NCBI RefSeq assembly: GCF_006476605.1
Contig: NZ_ML636810.1
Coordinates: 1-64,000 of the forward strand
Direction: 5' to 3'
Length of the DNA stretch: 64,000 nucleotides
Source: Brucella gallinifaecis
Lineage (GTDB): Bacteria; Pseudomonadota; Alphaproteobacteria; Rhizobiales; Rhizobiaceae
The notes under the pieces were generated by a model that did no database searches, was not told the DNA's origin, and saw only the letters and a list, made by a program, of their open reading frames with translations. Below, one piece after another: positions 51,667-62,258 of the stretch. The position numbers and the translations under genes are program-made. Positions within the stretch are counted from its first letter, which is position 1; the number at the start of each line of letters is the position of its first letter.

Positions 51667-54600
51667 GGCAAGCTGCGTCATGATAACGGCTGATCCATTC
51701 AGGCGCTTTTCAGGCGTTGGCCAATCGCGGATGAAGACAATGCTCTGATCCGGCCTGATCTTGGCCATGGAGCCATGTTCGCCGATCATCTTTACCAAAC
51801 CAACCGGATTGTTGAATGTCGCATTGCGGAACTGGATAACCACGCCCTTCGGACCGGCATCCAGCTTTTCAACATTGGCGCGGCGGCAAAGTGCCTTGAT
51901 GTAAACGATTTTCAACAGATGCTGAACCTCTTCCGGCAATGGGCCGAAACGGTCAATCAGCTCTGCGCCAAATGCATCAATATCCTGCGGCTCGGCAAGA
52001 TCAGCAAGACGACGATAAAGCCCAAGACGCAATTGCAGATCCGGCACATAGGCTTCCGGGATCATCACGGCTGTGCCGATGGCAATCTGTGGCGACCACT
52101 GGCTGTCCTCAACTTCAATCGTTCCCTTGAGCGTCGCAACAGCTTCTTCCAGCATCTGCTGGTAAAGTTCAAAACCCACTTCCTTGATATGGCCCGACTG
52201 TTCCTGACCAAGCAGGTTGCCCGCGCCGCGAATATCCATATCGTGGCTTGCAAGCTGGAAACCCGCACCAAGCGTATCAAGCGATTGCAGCACTTTAAGA
52301 CGACGCTCGGCGGTAGGGGTCAGAGTGCGGTTTGCAGGCAGTGTGAACAGTGCAAAAGCACGCTGTTTGGAGCGGCCCACACGTCCGCGCAACTGATAAA
52401 GCTGCGACAGGCCAAACATATCGGCGCGATGCACGATCATCGTATTGGCGGTTGGAATATCAAGGCCGGATTCCACGATAGTCGTCGACAAAAGCACATC
52501 ATATTGCCCGTCATAAAATGCATTCATGATGTCATCGAGCACGCCCGGCGCCATCTGGCCATGGGCTACGGCCACTTTCAGCTCAGGCACATGTTCCTTC
52601 AGGAACTCTTCAATCTCGCTGAGGTCGGCAATGCGCGGACAGACATAGAAGCTCTGGCCACCACGATAGCGCTCACGCAACAATGTTTCGCGGATGACCA
52701 GCGGATCAAATGGTGAAACAAAAGTACGCACGGCCATGCGGTCAACGGGTGGTGTCGTAATCAGCGAAAGCTCACGCACACCCGTCAGTGCCAACTGCAA
52801 TGTGCGCGGAATTGGTGTGGCCGAAAGGGTCAGAACGTGAATGTCAGATTTCAGCTCCTTGAGCCTCTCCTTATGCTTCACACCAAAATGCTGCTCTTCA
52901 TCAATGATAAGAAGGCCAAGATTTTTGATCTTGATCGAATTGCCCAGCAGCGCATGGGTGCCAATCACAATATCGACTGTGCCATCTTCCAACCCCTTCT
53001 TGGTAGCGGCAAGTTCCTTTGCCCCGACAAGACGCGATGCATGGGCAACAGTGACCGGCAAACCATGAAAACGGGTTGAGAAAGTCTTGAAATGCTGGCG
53101 CGACAGCAATGTGGTCGGGACGACGACTGCCACCTGAAAGCCGCTTAAAGCTGCAACAAAAGCGGCGCGAAGCGCCACTTCGGTTTTACCGAAACCAACG
53201 TCACCACAGATGAGACGATCCATCGGCTTTCCGGCACCAAGATCATCGGTGATTGCATCGATAGCGCGAAGCTGATCTTCGGTTTCGTCATAAGGGAAGC
53301 GGGCGGCAAATTCTGCATAAAGCCCTTCGGGTGGCTGCATAACCGGCGCACCACGCATCTGGCGTTCGGCTGCAATCTGGATCAGATGACCCGCAATCTC
53401 AAGCAGGCGTTTCTTGAGTTTGGCCTTGCGCATCTGCCATGCGCCGCCACCAAGCTTATCAAGAACAGCCTCTGAACCTTCAGACCCGAAACGCGATAAC
53501 AGCTCGATATTTTCAACGGGCAGAAACAGCCGATCATCACCGGCATAATGAATTTCCAGACAATCATGCGGCGCGCCCGCTGCCGTAATCGTCTTAAGCC
53601 CTATAAAGCGACCAATACCGTGATCGACATGAACAACAACATCACCAGCCGAAAGCGATGCAACTTCGGAAATGAAATCCTGATCGCGCTTGCGGCGCTT
53701 GGAACGGCGCACAAGGCGGTCGCCAAGAATATCCTGCTCGGCAACAACAACCAGATCACCCGCATCAAAACCACTTTCAACCGCCAGAACCGCCGCCGTG
53801 ATCTTGTCGCGCGACAACGCCTTGACCATTGAGAGCCGATCCACCGTCTCGATCTTCTCCAGCCCATGCTCGTCCAGCACTTGCAACAAACGATCAAGCG
53901 AGCCTTCCGACCATGCGGCCAGCAGCACTTTTTTACCCGCAGCACGCAGATCAGCAATATGTTTCACTGCCGCTTCAAACAGGTTCACATCGGTTGCAGC
54001 GCGTTCTTCGGCAAAGCTGCGGCCCTTATGCACATCGGCATGAATGACCACACGCCCCGAAACCTCCGGCGCACCAAATGGTGTGAAATCAATCCGCAGC
54101 CCCTTGCTTGCTGCAATTGCCTCGACTTCTTCAGGTGTCAGATAAAGCGTTTCCGGCTTGACCGGCTTATAAGGCACAGAATCGCTGCCCGGCTCCTTGC
54201 CTTCCGCCTGTCTCAGACGCGCCTCATAGTGATCGACAACCATTGTGTGGCGTTCACTCAGTGCTTCATGCACCAGATGATCAAACACCACCGGCATACC
54301 GCCTGCATGATCAAATAGGGTTTCAAGATTGTCGTAAAAGAGCGGCAGCCAATGTTCCATACCGGCAAAGCGGCGCCCTTCACTGATTGCCTGATAAAGC
54401 GCATCATCACGTTGCGGTGCGCCAAACATCGCCACGTAATTTTTGCGAAAACGGCTGATCATATCGGCTGAGAGCGAAATTTCGCTCATTGGCTGAAGCG
54501 TGAATTCCTTGCGTGCGCCCGTGGTGCGCTGCGAAGCCGGATCAAATGCGCGGATTGTTTCAAGCGTATCGCCGAAAAAATCAAGCCGCAGCGGTTCTTC

Positions 54601-55161
54601 CGAACCTGGTGCATAAAGATCGAGAATGCCGCCACGCACCGCATATTCGCCAATGTCGCGCACAGTCGAAACACGCTCAAAACCATTGCGCTCAAGCCGT
54701 GCACCCAGATCATTCATATTGAGCTGATTGCCGGGACGTGCAGAAATAACCTGTTCCGCAATCGCCGCCTGTGGCGGCAGCTTTTGCAAAATGGCATTGG
54801 CTGTCGTGATAATAATGGCCGGATGCGGCGATCGTTTCAAAGAAGCCAAAGCGCCAAGCGCCGAGAGCCTGCGTGCGGAAGCATCTGCACCCGGCGATAC
54901 ACGATCATAGGGCAGACAATCCCATGCCGGCAAATGCAGAACCGGCAGGTCCGGCGAGACAAAATTCAGCACCTGTTCGAGATCGGCAATGCGCTGACCA
55001 TCACGCACAATATATAAAACTGGCCCGCGTTCTCCAATCTCTTCAACCAGTCGTGCAAGACAAAAGGCTTCAAAACCATCAGCAACGCCATCAATGACGA
55101 TATGCTGGCCATTTTTAAAGCTTGAGCCGGTTTTAAGACCAAGTTTGCTGAATACGGGCAT
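51649..55161 (-). CDS. mfd: Transcription-repair coupling factor Mfd
   Basis: This 1170-residue ATP-dependent translocase removes RNA polymerase stalled at DNA lesions and recruits UvrA. Visible parts are the UvrB-like N-terminal module (residues 1-about 360), the RNA-polymerase-interaction domain (GDVVVHVDHGIGRFIGLKT, about 510) and the RecG-like motor. The motor has Walker A (GDVGFGKTEVALRAAF), the DEEQ box (IIDEEQHFGVKHKERLK), motif III LSATPIPRT and motif VI QLRGRVGRSKQRAFAL. The C-terminal autoinhibitory TRCF domain (RLGLYRRLADLA) closes it. The length is normal. It lies 12 bases downstream of sdhE and probably shares its promoter. Confidence 0.97.
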   Translation of the reverse strand: MPVFSKLGLKTGSSFKNGQHIVIDGVADGFEAFCLARLVEEIGERGPVLYIVRDGQRIADLEQVLNFVSPDLPVLHLPAWDCLPYDRVSPGADASARRLSALGALASLKRSPHPAIIITTANAILQKLPPQAAIAEQVISARPGNQLNMNDLGARLERNGFERVSTVRDIGEYAVRGGILDLYAPGSEEPLRLDFFGDTLETIRAFDPASQRTTGARKEFTLQPMSEISLSADMISRFRKNYVAMFGAPQRDDALYQAISEGRRFAGMEHWLPLFYDNLETLFDHAGGMPVVFDHLVHEALSERHTMVVDHYEARLRQAEGKEPGSDSVPYKPVKPETLYLTPEEVEAIAASKGLRIDFTPFGAPEVSGRVVIHADVHKGRSFAEERAATDVNLFEAAVKHIADLRAAGKKVLLAAWSEGSLDRLLQVLDEHGLEKIETVDRLSMVKALSRDKITAAVLAVESGFDAGDLVVVAEQDILGDRLVRRSKRRKRDQDFISEVASLSAGDVVVHVDHGIGRFIGLKTITAAGAPHDCLEIHYAGDDRLFLPVENIELLSRFGSEGSEAVLDKLGGGAWQMRKAKLKKRLLEIAGHLIQIAAERQMRGAPVMQPPEGLYAEFAARFPYDETEDQLRAIDAITDDLGAGKPMDRLICGDVGFGKTEVALRAAFVAALSGFQVAVVVPTTLLSRQHFKTFSTRFHGLPVTVAHASRLVGAKELAATKKGLEDGTVDIVIGTHALLGNSIKIKNLGLLIIDEEQHFGVKHKERLKELKSDIHVLTLSATPIPRTLQLALTGVRELSLITTPPVDRMAVRTFVSPFDPLVIRETLLRERYRGGQSFYVCPRIADLSEIEEFLKEHVPELKVAVAHGQMAPGVLDDIMNAFYDGQYDVLLSTTIVESGLDIPTANTMIVHRADMFGLSQLYQLRGRVGRSKQRAFALFTLPANRTLTPTAERRLKVLQSLDTLGAGFQLASHDMDIRGAGNLLGQEQSGHIKEVGFELYQQMLEEAVATLKGTIEVEDSQWSPQIAIGTAVMIPEAYVPDLQLRLGLYRRLADLAEPQDIDAFGAELIDRFGPLPEEVQHLLKIVYIKALCRRANVEKLDAGPKGVVIQFRNATFNNPVGLVKMIGEHGSMAKIRPDQSIVFIRDWPTPEKRLNGSAVIMTQLAKIAAG

Positions 55162-55173
55162 CGGTATTTATTC

Positions 55174-55461
55174 TCAGAATTCTATACGGTCACGGAAAGC
55201 GATAATGTCGCGGAATAAAGGCGTGTCATATTCCTGCGGTGTTTCGCTTTCACCTGTCACCCATTTCAGAAGGTCACGGTCCAGCACTTCAAGAATATGC
55301 TCAAACTCGTCAAGCTCAGCTTCAGTAAAGCCGGGAAGATACTGATCGGCATATTGGCCAAGGATCAGATCCATCTCACGCATGCCACGATGCCAGGCGC
55401 GAAACAAAAGCTTGCGACGCCTTACATCAAGATTTCCTGCCGCAAGTGTGCTGCCAGTCAT
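55174..55461 (-). CDS. sdhE: Succinate dehydrogenase flavinylation factor SdhE
   Basis: This 95-residue cytoplasmic protein promotes covalent FAD attachment to the flavoprotein subunit of succinate dehydrogenase. It carries the defining RGxxE motif (RAWHRGMREMDLILGQYAD, residues 21-39) and a compact helical bundle. The gene lies between recG (divergent) and mfd, an order common in Rhizobiales. It starts 145 bases from recG. Confidence 0.93.
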   Translation of the reverse strand: MTGSTLAAGNLDVRRRKLLFRAWHRGMREMDLILGQYADQYLPGFTEAELDEFEHILEVLDRDLLKWVTGESETPQEYDTPLFRDIIAFRDRIEF

Positions 55462-55606
55462 TGTTTGTGCGCTCCGTTAAAAAATATGTTGCCGGTATAT
55501 AGCATCATCCATGCAAGTGGGAACCCGTTTCCGTAATAAGAACAAAAATAGTACAAAACTATTTCAATGGCTTGCACATCAAAGCAAAGCAGTTAATGCT
55601 CCGATT

Positions 55607-57715
55607 ATGCGTCCGTCTTTGCTTGATCCGTTTTTCGCTTCCGTCCGCTCACTTTCCGGCATTGGCCCGAAAGTGGCAGCTCTGCTTGGCAAATTATTGG
55701 GCACAGATGTGCCCGGCACTGAACCTAAGGTTGGTCAGCTTCTGTTTCTGCCGCCCCATAGTGTTATAGACCGCCGCAACCGCCCCGGCATCGCTTTTGC
55801 GCAAGAGGGAGCAATTGTCACGCTGGAGGTGAAAGTCGATCAGCATCAGCCGGCACCGCGCGGCAAAGGCAATGTCCCGCATCGGGTGTTTGCCCATGAT
55901 GATACCGGCGAAATCGCTCTCACCTTCTTCCATGCACAATTGCCTTGGCTTGAAAAAATGCTGCCCGAAGGCGAAACCGTCATTGTGTCCGGCAAGGTCG
56001 AATGGTTCAATGGACGTGCCTCAATGGTGCACCCGGATTATATCGCAAGCTTGGAAGATGCGGCCAGTCTGCCGCTGGTCGAGCCGGTTTATCCGTTAAC
56101 CGCTGGCCTTTCATCGAAAACCCTTGGCCGCGCGATGAAAGAAGCGCTGACACGCGTGCCTGTTCTACCTGAATGGATCGACGGGCCGCTGATTGCGCGT
56201 GAACGTTTTGCACCATTCAAAGTTGCGCTGGAAACAATACATCTGCCAGAAGACCCAAGCGATATCGCGCTTGAAGGCATCACACGGCGCAGGCTTGCCT
56301 ATGATGAATTTCTGGCAGGCCAACTGGCTCTGGCGCTGGTACGGGCCAAAACGCGCCGCCTTTCAGGGCGTCCGCTTGAAGGCAATGGACGAATTGTCAC
56401 TGAAATCATGCGCCACCTGCCCTATCAATTGACCAAAGGTCAGGATCAGGCAGTGCGCGAGATCATCTCCGACCTTAAATCACCAGAACGCATGTTGCGG
56501 CTTTTGCAGGGAGATGTGGGTTCCGGCAAAACGGTTGTGGGTCTTTTATCGATGGCACATGCCGCAGAATCCGGCGGCCAGTCAGCATTGATGGCACCAA
56601 CGGAAGTTCTGGCACGACAACATTTTGCAACCATTGCACCTTTGGCCGAAAAAGCTGGCCTGAAAGTGGCCCTGCTCACAGGCCGCGATAAGGGCAAGGA
56701 GCGCACAGCCACGCTTGAAGGCCTGAAAAACGGGGATATCGATATTGTCATCGGCACCCACGCACTGTTTCAGGAGAAGGTCGAATATCACGATCTGGTT
56801 TTCGTTATCATCGATGAACAACACCGTTTTGGTGTACATCAGCGTCTGATGCTGACTGCCAAAGGCACCGCACCTGATATGCTGGTCATGACAGCGACAC
56901 CCATTCCGCGCACGCTGGTGCTCACTGCATTTGGCGATATGGATGTTTCCAAACTCACTGAAAAACCAGCCGGACGCCAGCCAATCACCACGGCAATTCT
57001 ACCCATGGAGCGGATGAACGAACTGGTTGAACGTATCCGAAAGGCCATCCATGAAGGACAGAAGATTTACTGGATTTGCCCACTTGTGGAAGAATCCGAA
57101 CTCGTCGAACTGACTTCTGCAGAAGAACGGTTTGAATCGTTAAAAGCCAGTTTTGGCAACAAGATCGGCCTTATTCATGGACGCATGAATGGCGCTGAAA
57201 AAGACGAAGCCATGCGTGCTTTCAAGCAGGGCGAAACACGGCTGCTTGTGGCCACTACCGTCATTGAAGTTGGCGTTGATGTGCCGGACGCAACTATCAT
57301 CATTATCGAACATGCCGAGCGTTTTGGCCTCTCGCAATTGCATCAGTTGCGTGGACGTGTTGGGCGTGGCGACAAGCCATCCACCTGCCTGCTGCTCTAT
57401 AAAGGGCCGCTTGGTGAAATCGGGCAGGCACGGCTCAAGGTCATGCGGGAAACGGAAGATGGTTTCCGTATTGCCGAAGAAGATCTGAAACTGCGCGGCG
57501 AAGGCGAGTTGCTCGGCACCCGCCAATCCGGCACGCCGGGTTTTCGGCTTGCTTCCATCGAAGCGCATGGTGATCTGCTGGAAATAGCACGCAAGGATGC
57601 CCGCTATATTCTGAACAGCGATCCTGATCTTGAAAGCCAGCGGGGACAGGCGCTGCGGGTATTGCTCTATCTCTTTGGTCGTGATGAGGCGATCCGGTTG
57701 CTGCGCGCGGGATAA
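55607..57715 (+). CDS. recG: ATP-dependent DNA helicase RecG
   Basis: This 702-residue helicase remodels stalled replication forks and Holliday junctions. It begins with a wedge/OB domain (RPSLLDPFFASVRSLSGIGPKVAALLG). Helicase motifs are Walker A GDVGSGKTVVGLLSMAHAAE, the DEQH box (VIIDEQHRFGVHQR), the TATPIPRT motif and QLRGRVGRGDKPS. The C-terminal region ends with the TRG-type DLKLRGEGELLGTRQSGTPGFRLA. ATG 55607 was chosen because the family begins there, although the frame is open back to 55511; the ribosome site is weak. It is divergent from sdhE-mfd. Confidence 0.96.
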   Translation: MRPSLLDPFFASVRSLSGIGPKVAALLGKLLGTDVPGTEPKVGQLLFLPPHSVIDRRNRPGIAFAQEGAIVTLEVKVDQHQPAPRGKGNVPHRVFAHDDTGEIALTFFHAQLPWLEKMLPEGETVIVSGKVEWFNGRASMVHPDYIASLEDAASLPLVEPVYPLTAGLSSKTLGRAMKEALTRVPVLPEWIDGPLIARERFAPFKVALETIHLPEDPSDIALEGITRRRLAYDEFLAGQLALALVRAKTRRLSGRPLEGNGRIVTEIMRHLPYQLTKGQDQAVREIISDLKSPERMLRLLQGDVGSGKTVVGLLSMAHAAESGGQSALMAPTEVLARQHFATIAPLAEKAGLKVALLTGRDKGKERTATLEGLKNGDIDIVIGTHALFQEKVEYHDLVFVIIDEQHRFGVHQRLMLTAKGTAPDMLVMTATPIPRTLVLTAFGDMDVSKLTEKPAGRQPITTAILPMERMNELVERIRKAIHEGQKIYWICPLVEESELVELTSAEERFESLKASFGNKIGLIHGRMNGAEKDEAMRAFKQGETRLLVATTVIEVGVDVPDATIIIIEHAERFGLSQLHQLRGRVGRGDKPSTCLLLYKGPLGEIGQARLKVMRETEDGFRIAEEDLKLRGEGELLGTRQSGTPGFRLASIEAHGDLLEIARKDARYILNSDPDLESQRGQALRVLLYLFGRDEAIRLLRAG

Positions 57716-57750
57716 TAAAATGGCCGCATCGCTGCGGCCATTTTTATTTT
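57716..57750. terminator. Bidirectional terminator between recG and glmS
   Basis: TGGCCGCA and TGCGGCCA pair around a four-base loop, flanked by AAAA and TTTTT. It lies between convergent genes. Confidence 0.9.
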
Positions 57751-59572
57751 ATTCAACCGTAACAGATTTTGCCAGATTGCGCGGCTGATCAACATCCGTA
57801 CCCATCAAAACAGCAGTATGATAGGCGAGCATCTGGATCGGCAAAGCATAAACAAGCGGAGCGATAAATTCCGGCACATCCGGCAAGACAATGGTCGCCA
57901 TCGTATCAAGGCTTGCGCTTGCGGCACCCTTTTTATCGGTGATCAGAATGATACGACCGCCGCGTGCTGCCACTTCCTGCATGTTGGAAACGGTCTTTTC
58001 ATAGAGACGATCAGACGGTGCAATGACAATGACCGGCATGGTCTCATCAATAAGCGCGATCGGACCGTGCTTCAGCTCACCGGCAGCATAGCCTTCGGCA
58101 TGGATATAGGAAATTTCCTTGAGCTTCAGCGCACCTTCCATAGCCAGCGGGAAAGAAGTTCCACGGCCAAGATATAGCACATGATTGACCTTTGAAAGCT
58201 CGGTGCAAACGGCCGCAATCTGTTCTTCAAGCTTCAAAACCTGATTGATAAAACGTGGTGCCTCGGAAAGTTCCCGAACCAGTTCCTGTTCTCGTTTTTC
58301 ATCAATCACGCCACGCGCTTTTGCAGCGGCAATTGCCAGCGATGCCATGGTCGAAAGCTGGCATGTGAAAGCTTTGGTTGAGGCCACGCCAATTTCAGGA
58401 CCGGCAAGTGTTGGGAAAACAGCATCGGATTCCCGTGCAATGGTCGAACCGGTAACATTGACCACAGAAGCGATTTTCAAGCCCTGCTGCTTGCAATAAC
58501 GCAATGATGCAAGCGTATCAGCGGTTTCACCGGACTGCGAAACGAACATTGCCAGCGAATCTTTTGAAAGCGGCATTTCACGATAGCGGAATTCTGAAGC
58601 AATATCGCTATCAACCGGCAGACGCGCAATTTGTTCAAACCAGTATTTGCCGACTGAAGCTGCATAAAAGGCGGTGCCGCAGGCCGAAATGGTCAGACGG
58701 TCAATCTTGCTGAAATCGATCTTGACCGCTTCTTCACGTACTTTACCGGTCGTGAAGTCGAGATAATGAGCGAGCGTATGCGAGATGACTTCCGGCTGCT
58801 CGAACATCTCTTTTTGCATGAAGTGACGGTGATTGCCCTTGGAAACAAGCATATTGGCGGTCTGCGATTTTTGAATCTCGCGCTCAACCTGCACATTATT
58901 CTCATCATAGATGGTCACACCCTTACGGGTCAGCACAGCCCAGTCGCCATCTTCAAGATAGGCAATCGTGTCGGTGAATGGTGACAATGCAATAGCGTCA
59001 GAGCCAAGGAACATTTCACCTTCGCCAAAGCCAACAGCCAAAGGCGGTCCCTGCCGCGCACCAATCAGCGTTTCTTCATCGCCGGAAAACAGGAAAGCAA
59101 GCGCAAAAGCGCCCTGTAACAAGGGCAGGCTATCACGCACAGCTTCAACCGGCGATTTTCCCTTTTCCAGTTCGCGCGTCACGAGATGGGCGACAGCCTC
59201 GGTATCCGTTTCGGTCTCAAACCTGTAACCGTCGGCTTCAAGCATTGTGCGCAGTTCGGCAAAGTTTTCGATAATGCCATTATGCACAACAGCCAGACGC
59301 GGTGTGATATGTGGATGCGCATTACGCTCAACCGGCTTGCCATGTGTCGCCCAGCGGGTATGACCGATGCCGATCACACCCGGAAGCGGATCAGCCGCAA
59401 GGCGCTTTTCAAGATTGACCAGCTTGCCCTCGGCGCGGCGGCGATCAAGCGTTCCATCCACCAATGTGGCAATACCGGCAGAATCATAACCGCGATATTC
59501 AAGCCGCTTCAACGCATCAACAAGACGCGGTGCGACTTCGTCATTGCCGATAATGCCGATAATTCCACACAT
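57749..59572 (-). CDS. glmS: Glutamine-fructose-6-phosphate aminotransferase GlmS
   Basis: This 607-residue enzyme makes glucosamine 6-phosphate from fructose 6-phosphate and glutamine, the first step of UDP-GlcNAc synthesis. It begins MCGIIGIIGN, with the N-terminal nucleophile Cys exposed after Met removal; this fixes the start at 59572, preceded by GGAG. The glutaminase half includes HTRWATHG and HNGIIENF. The two SIS sugar-isomerase domains follow (SACGTAFYAASVGKYW, SQSGETADTLASLRYC, then GRGTSFPLAMEGALKLKEISYIHAEGYAAGELKHGPIALI). It ends DQPRNLAKSVTVE. It follows glmU on the same strand after about 100 bases. No glmS ribozyme is seen. Confidence 0.98.
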   Translation of the reverse strand: MCGIIGIIGNDEVAPRLVDALKRLEYRGYDSAGIATLVDGTLDRRRAEGKLVNLEKRLAADPLPGVIGIGHTRWATHGKPVERNAHPHITPRLAVVHNGIIENFAELRTMLEADGYRFETETDTEAVAHLVTRELEKGKSPVEAVRDSLPLLQGAFALAFLFSGDEETLIGARQGPPLAVGFGEGEMFLGSDAIALSPFTDTIAYLEDGDWAVLTRKGVTIYDENNVQVEREIQKSQTANMLVSKGNHRHFMQKEMFEQPEVISHTLAHYLDFTTGKVREEAVKIDFSKIDRLTISACGTAFYAASVGKYWFEQIARLPVDSDIASEFRYREMPLSKDSLAMFVSQSGETADTLASLRYCKQQGLKIASVVNVTGSTIARESDAVFPTLAGPEIGVASTKAFTCQLSTMASLAIAAAKARGVIDEKREQELVRELSEAPRFINQVLKLEEQIAAVCTELSKVNHVLYLGRGTSFPLAMEGALKLKEISYIHAEGYAAGELKHGPIALIDETMPVIVIAPSDRLYEKTVSNMQEVAARGGRIILITDKKGAASASLDTMATIVLPDVPEFIAPLVYALPIQMLAYHTAVLMGTDVDQPRNLAKSVTVE

Positions 59573-59673
59573 ATTGTGCTCCAAATCCGAGATTTACGCA
59601 TATTGCTGCGATTTAAAACTTCTAAAGCTGAACGGCAACCCGATGGGTTGTCATTCTTCACTCTGTTTACTAA

Positions 59674-61038
59674 TCATTTCGACGCAGTTTTAGCCGCTTT
59701 GATGGCAGCATTTTTTTCACGCAGCAACTTTCCACGACCTTCTTTGGTTTCCTGTCGTGCGCGACCAAAAGCCAGCGCATCAGCAGGTACATCATTTGTG
59801 ATCGTGCTGCCTGATGCAATATAGGCATTGTCACCAATCGATACAGGTGCCACCAGCGAACTGTTTGAACCAACAAAGGCGTTTTCGCCAATCACGGTCT
59901 TAAACTTGTTATATCCGTCATAATTGCAGGTGATTGTGCCTGCACCGATATTGCTCGATGCTCCAATAATAGCATCACCGATATAGGTTAGATGATTGAT
60001 CTTGGCGCCCTTGCCGACTTCTGCATTCTTCACCTCGCAGAAATTTCCAACTTTGGATTTTTCACCGAGATTTGCCCCCGGACGCAAACGCGCAAATGGC
60101 CCGATTTCGGCATTCGCTCCAATTCTGGCGCCTTCTATATGCGAAAAAGCATGAATCAGCGCACCGGATGCCACATAAACATTGGGCCCGAAAAACACAT
60201 TTGGTTCGATGATGACATCGGATTCAATCAGCGTATCATGCGAAAAGAACACCGTTTCCGGTGCAACAAGCGTAACACCCGCCAGCATCATTTCCTGACG
60301 CTTGCGGTTCTGCCAGATCTTTTCAGCTTCAGCGAGTTCCGCACGATTATTGATGCCAATCACATTATCAACAGGCACTTCAATCGCCACCACATTCAAA
60401 GATTTATCATGGGCGAGCGCAACAATATCGGTGAGATAATATTCACCCTTGGCGTTTTTATTTTCAACCGCATCAAGCAAAGCAAGCGCGTGGCTACCGC
60501 GAACAGCCATAAGCCCACCATTGCAAAAACCAATCTGCTTCTGTTGTTCGGTGGCTTCCTTTTCCTCAACAATCGCTATCAGCTTGCCATTTTCTTCGAT
60601 CAGGCGGCCATAGCCATGCGAACTTTCCGGGCGAAAACCTATAACGACAACATCAGCGCCATCCGCAAGCCTGTTGCGTGCCGCCTGTAATGAATGCGCT
60701 TCAATAAGCGGTGTATCGCCAAAGACAATCAGCAGATCATCATAGCCGCGTTCGATTGCTTCACGCGCAGCCAGAACTGCATGGGCCGTACCAAGACGCT
60801 CTTTCTGCTCGAAAGCCGAAACGCCATCCGTGATTTTTTCGACCGCGCTACGCACCTCATCAGCGCCCCGTCCGACCACCAGTGCAACATCACTTTTGCC
60901 TGTGCCCTGGACAGCTTTGACCACATGTGAAACGAGCGGCAAGCCTGCCACCTGATGCAGCACTTTTGGCAAATTCGATTTCATACGTGTGCCTTCGCCA
61001 GCGGCAAGCACGATGGAAAGGCAGGTACGTTCGGTCAT
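59674..61038 (-). CDS. glmU: Bifunctional UDP-GlcNAc pyrophosphorylase / GlcN-1-P acetyltransferase GlmU
   Basis: This 454-residue enzyme acetylates glucosamine 1-phosphate and then joins it to UTP. The N-terminal nucleotidyltransferase half (1-about 230) has [22 protein letters not shown] and GDTPLIE. The C-terminal left-handed beta-helix (about 250-440) shows hexapeptide repeats and acetyl-CoA site residues ([40 protein letters not shown]). The gene is upstream of glmS, so one transcript can supply two of the steps from fructose 6-phosphate to UDP-GlcNAc (glmM lies elsewhere). Confidence 0.97.
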   Translation of the reverse strand: MTERTCLSIVLAAGEGTRMKSNLPKVLHQVAGLPLVSHVVKAVQGTGKSDVALVVGRGADEVRSAVEKITDGVSAFEQKERLGTAHAVLAAREAIERGYDDLLIVFGDTPLIEAHSLQAARNRLADGADVVVIGFRPESSHGYGRLIEENGKLIAIVEEKEATEQQKQIGFCNGGLMAVRGSHALALLDAVENKNAKGEYYLTDIVALAHDKSLNVVAIEVPVDNVIGINNRAELAEAEKIWQNRKRQEMMLAGVTLVAPETVFFSHDTLIESDVIIEPNVFFGPNVYVASGALIHAFSHIEGARIGANAEIGPFARLRPGANLGEKSKVGNFCEVKNAEVGKGAKINHLTYIGDAIIGASSNIGAGTITCNYDGYNKFKTVIGENAFVGSNSSLVAPVSIGDNAYIASGSTITNDVPADALAFGRARQETKEGRGKLLREKNAAIKAAKTASK

Positions 61039-61108
61039 GATATCGTCCAGAATGATTGAAGGCTTCTCTGCTCAATAGCATCAAAGCGTATATGGAAGCT
61101 TACAGCTT

Positions 61109-61858
61109 TTATCCCAGTCTGCCCAAAGCCGGAAATGTTTCAAGCAGCCAGAAAGAGAAAGATTGCATTCCGCCTGTCAGGAAAAGAATGCCAGCCATAA
61201 TCAAAAGAACGCCCATGGCTTTTTCGACTTTACCCAGATGGACACGAAAACGGGATAAAAATCGCATGAAAGCGCCCGAGAAAAGGGCAGCAATCAAAAA
61301 CGGAATACCAAGCCCCAGCGAATAAACGGCCAAAAGCGCTGCGCCCTCGACGACTGTATTACTGCCGCCTGCCAAGGTGAGGATCGGCCCCAGAACCGGG
61401 CCAATACACGGTGTCCAGCCAAATGCAAAAGCCAGCCCCATCACATAAGCGCCCAATGGTGTTGCGGGTGCACTTCTTGCCTGAAAACGAGCCTCACGCG
61501 ACAGAAAAGAAAACCGCAGCACCCCAAGGAAATTAAGGCCCATCAGGATGATGACAACACCGGCCACCATTGCAATTTCCTGCTGCCACATACGCAGGAA
61601 AGCACCAATCGATGATGCACCGGCGCCAAGAGCGACAAAAACAGTGGTAAAACCGAGTACAAAGCAAATAGCTGCAAAAGCAAGCGAACGCCTGTGTGAA
61701 GGAGCTGCCGCAATACGCGCTTGCTTGTCAGCACGAAAATCTTCCACGCTCACACCCGCCATATAGCAAAGATAAGGCGGAACCAGTGGCAGGACACAGG
61801 GCGAAAGAAACGACAGGGCACCTGCACCGGCAGCTGTCAGATAAGAAACACTAAGCAC
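61109..61858 (-). CDS. ccdA: Cytochrome c biogenesis / thiol transport protein CcdA
   Basis: This 249-residue inner membrane protein carries reducing power from cytoplasmic thioredoxin to periplasmic thiols. It has six helices, a first Cys in FLSPCVLPLVPPYLCYMAG and the second in FGWTPCIGPVLGPIL, the two redox cysteines of the DsbD/CcdA family. The start is GTG 61858, with GAGG five bases before it. It lies upstream of glmU on the same strand with a 70-base gap, so co-transcription is possible but not certain. Confidence 0.93.
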   Translation of the reverse strand: MLSVSYLTAAGAGALSFLSPCVLPLVPPYLCYMAGVSVEDFRADKQARIAAAPSHRRSLAFAAICFVLGFTTVFVALGAGASSIGAFLRMWQQEIAMVAGVVIILMGLNFLGVLRFSFLSREARFQARSAPATPLGAYVMGLAFAFGWTPCIGPVLGPILTLAGGSNTVVEGAALLAVYSLGLGIPFLIAALFSGAFMRFLSRFRVHLGKVEKAMGVLLIMAGILFLTGGMQSFSFWLLETFPALGRLG

Positions 61859-62258
61859 TAAAACCTCATAATATCAGACAGGCTAATTATTATCTCAAAC
61901 ATACAAATAGCTCTAGTCATTTGTTTTTGAACAATGACTGATGCAGCTTGTCAAAAATTCTTAATTTATCGCAAAACCTTGGTGGCGAGCGCCTATCCAC
62001 ACACCTTATGGCACCAGTGTGGCGCTACTTTCAATATGGAACCCATTCGAGCACCAGTTCACCCCTGGTATCACTTGGCTTTCGGAAATATTGCAGACGG
62101 ATGCTGGATTATTATTGTGACCGTAAAATCACGGGACGATGGTCGAAATAAAGGCAGGTACAGCGACCTGATATGGACCAGCCTGAACAGAAGCTTTAAT
62201 TTCATATAATATACAAAAAAACTCGCCCGGTTAACCGGGCGAGTTTTGTTAATTTGGC
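61859..62258. other. 400-base gap between ccdA and the autotransporter gene
   Basis: Short frames exist, the longest on the plus strand at 61934-62209, but none has a family pattern or good ribosome site. The last 40 bases hold a strong terminator. The rest may be decayed sequence or the promoter of ccdA. Confidence 0.5.
62215..62248. terminator. Terminator after the autotransporter gene
   Basis: ACTCGCCCGG and CCGGGCGAGT pair around TTAA, flanked by an A run on the left and TTTT on the right. On the minus strand it follows the autotransporter stop. Confidence 0.9.

Noticed and set aside
59573-59673. glmS leader examined for a GlcN6P ribozyme
   Set aside because: The gap is only about 100 bases and lacks the conserved ribozyme core; the ribozyme is known from Gram-positive bacteria.
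61934-62209. Frame of 91 codons between ccdA and the autotransporter
   Set aside because: No ribosome site, no family resemblance; other frames of equal length overlap it.
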